From: Myxococcus guangdongensis
GTDB lineage: Bacteria > Myxococcota > Myxococcia > Myxococcales > Myxococcaceae
Assembly: GCF_024198255.1 (NCBI RefSeq)
Contig: NZ_JAJVKW010000001.1
Span: 806,001-870,000 of the forward strand
Direction of reading: 5' to 3'
DNA: 64,000 nt
In this document: positions 62,696-64,000 of the stretch, piece by piece
How positions within the stretch are numbered: position 1 is the stretch's first letter
Layout of the letters: every line of letters begins with the position of its first letter
Notes under the pieces: model-generated
What the model was told of the DNA's origin: nothing
The model's input: only the letters and a program-made list of their open reading frames with translations
Database searches by the model: none
Position numbers and translations under genes: made by a program

Positions 62696-64000
62696 CTACC
62701 CTCCGCGACAGTGCGCCAGCTCAGCCCGCGTTTCTCGCGTCTCCTGGGTGTAAGCCTTGCTCCAGGCGCCCAGCTCCTCCGACGCGCGACGCGCCTGCTC
62801 GCAACCCTCCTCCATCGCGCCCGTCAGCCGAAGCGCTCGCGCGAGTCGACGACGCACCCTCGGCACTCTCGCGGAGACCACCTGCCGCTGCGTGAGCGAC
62901 TCCAGCGCCGTGCGCAGTGGGCCGAGCGCCTCCGAGGGTTGGCCTCGCGCGAGCTGGACGTCGCCCAGGACGAGCAGCGCCTCGATGCGCTCGGATGACG
63001 ACAGGCCCAGGTCCTTCTCCATGCTCGCGAGCGCCTGCTCCACGTGACGACGCGCCTCATCCACCTGCCCCAGGAACAGGAGCGCATCCGCGAGGGCTCG
63101 CAGTCCCGCACCGTCCACCTCTCCCTTCGCGACGAGGGGCTGTTGGAGTGAGACACCTCGCGCGTGGAAGCCCCGCGCCTCCTCCGGACGCCCCGACAGA
63201 CGCAGCAGTCGGCCCACCTCGTGGAGGTCCAGGGCCACCTCCGGGTGCGCGGCGCCGTAGACACGCTCGCGATGCGCCAGGACGCCTCGCACGTGCGCGA
63301 GTTCCCGCGCCCGCTCACCCTGCTCGCCGAGGACACCGAGCCAGTTCGACGCCATCCCCATCAGCACCGGGCTGTCTGCGGCCACGCTCTTCTGCGCCAC
63401 GGACCAGCTCTGCTCCGCGGCCTCGCGCGCCTGGGCGCCATGTCCCCATTCGAAATAGACGAGCGCCAGGTTGGACCAGGTCCGGGCCACCGAGAGGTTC
63501 GCGTCCCCCAACGTGTGACGGAGGATGTCGAGCGCACGGAGCAGGACGACCTCCGCCTGTGACAGCTCTCCGAGCAGCGCCAGCGTTCCGCCCAGGTTCA
63601 CCAGGGCCCGCCCCGTGTCCCGGTGCGACGGTCCGAAGTACGCCTCGTGGAGCCGCACCGCCTCCTCCTGCCAGTGCCTGGCCTCCACGAGCCGTCCCCG
63701 CTTCCGCGCCAGCAGCCCCAGCCGACCGCTCAGCTCCGCGTGCGCTTGCGTCCGGCCCTTCGCGCTCGCGGCCTCCAACGAGGCGCGCAGCAGCGGCTCG
63801 GCTTCGGCGAAGCGGCCCTCCTGTTCCAGCAGCTCCGCCTGGACGTGGTTCAGCAGCGCGTCCAGCTCGGCGTCCCGGAGCGACTCCGCCACGGCCCTCG
63901 CGCGATGGAAGTAGGGCCACGCCTCCTGGGTGCGCCCCAGGCTGTACCCATGCAACCACGCCTGGGACTTGAGCACCCGCCCGAGCACGCCCAGGTGTCG
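62696..64000 (-). CDS. TPR-repeat protein, N-terminus beyond the window (partial)
   Basis: At least 430 residues, open to the right edge, so the true start lies outside. The visible part is a run of about nine tetratricopeptide-type helical pairs (GRALVNLGGTLALLGELSQA, ARTWSNLALVYFEWG, LDLHEVGRLLRLSGRPEEAR), ending in a charged tail. In myxobacteria such TPR arrays often form the C-terminal half of Ser/Thr protein kinases, which is a reasonable guess here but no kinase motif is in view. A scaffold or regulator of the MalT/AfsR type is the alternative. Confidence 0.8.
   Translation of the reverse strand, partial: RHLGVLGRVLKSQAWLHGYSLGRTQEAWPYFHRARAVAESLRDAELDALLNHVQAELLEQEGRFAEAEPLLRASLEAASAKGRTQAHAELSGRLGLLARKRGRLVEARHWQEEAVRLHEAYFGPSHRDTGRALVNLGGTLALLGELSQAEVVLLRALDILRHTLGDANLSVARTWSNLALVYFEWGHGAQAREAAEQSWSVAQKSVAADSPVLMGMASNWLGVLGEQGERARELAHVRGVLAHRERVYGAAHPEVALDLHEVGRLLRLSGRPEEARGFHARGVSLQQPLVAKGEVDGAGLRALADALLFLGQVDEARRHVEQALASMEKDLGLSSSERIEALLVLGDVQLARGQPSEALGPLRTALESLTQRQVVSARVPRVRRRLARALRLTGAMEEGCEQARRASEELGAWSKAYTQETRETRAELAHCRGG

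Overview
The window looks like chromosomal DNA of a Myxococcaceae-type myxobacterium. The GC content is very high with strong third-position GC bias, so long antisense shadow frames run across almost every gene. There are many lipoproteins, an NtrC-type activator paired with a receiver-histidine kinase, three secreted starch enzymes and a chitinase. Genus and species are inferred from style only. I see no insertion sequence, prophage, integrase or CRISPR array.

Layout. 1-9.1 kb: end of an upstream gene, an MBL-fold hydrolase, a GH13 lipoprotein, a 5'-nucleotidase-like phosphoesterase, an ethylene-forming-enzyme homologue, ydcF-nadK and rarA. 9.1-13.3 kb: sigma54 activator and histidine kinase, then a diguanylate cyclase. 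13.4-16.9 kb: envelope sugar/lipid genes (GT2, YdjC deacetylase, SAM methyltransferase, PIG-V-like mannosyltransferase). 17-20.5 kb: fadI-fadJ beta-oxidation operon. 20.7-23.5 kb: secreted CARDB-like protein and hemE.

23.5-37.6 kb is a starch/maltodextrin locus transcribed in both directions from about 30 kb. One arm encodes a GlgX-like debranching lipoprotein, a maltoporin-like barrel and an amylase lipoprotein. The other encodes MalK, a fused MalE-MalF, MalG and a 1,096-residue repeat lipoprotein. The enzymes should cut glucan outside the cytoplasm, the barrel admit oligosaccharides and the ABC system import them. 37.7-37.9 kb: tRNA-Val and tRNA-Asp with a terminator. 38.4-47 kb: small and secreted proteins, two hydrolases, an NmrA-like reductase, beta-barrels and an Old Yellow Enzyme.

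47.1-56.5 kb is the most unusual part. It is an operon of a tandem ACP-reductase fusion, a 2,200-residue synthase (hotdog-AT-KS-CLF-KR-DH) and a fatty-acid desaturase. Three matching 14-bp dyads lie upstream. It resembles PUFA/glycolipid synthases, but I do not recognise the exact architecture. 56.8-64 kb: YCII protein, GH18 chitinase, SWIM-SNF2 ATPase and a TPR protein cut by the window edge.

The two best candidates for something new are the lipid-synthase operon and the ethylene-forming-enzyme homologue at 4831-5913, which keeps every active-site residue I can recall from the Pseudomonas enzyme.
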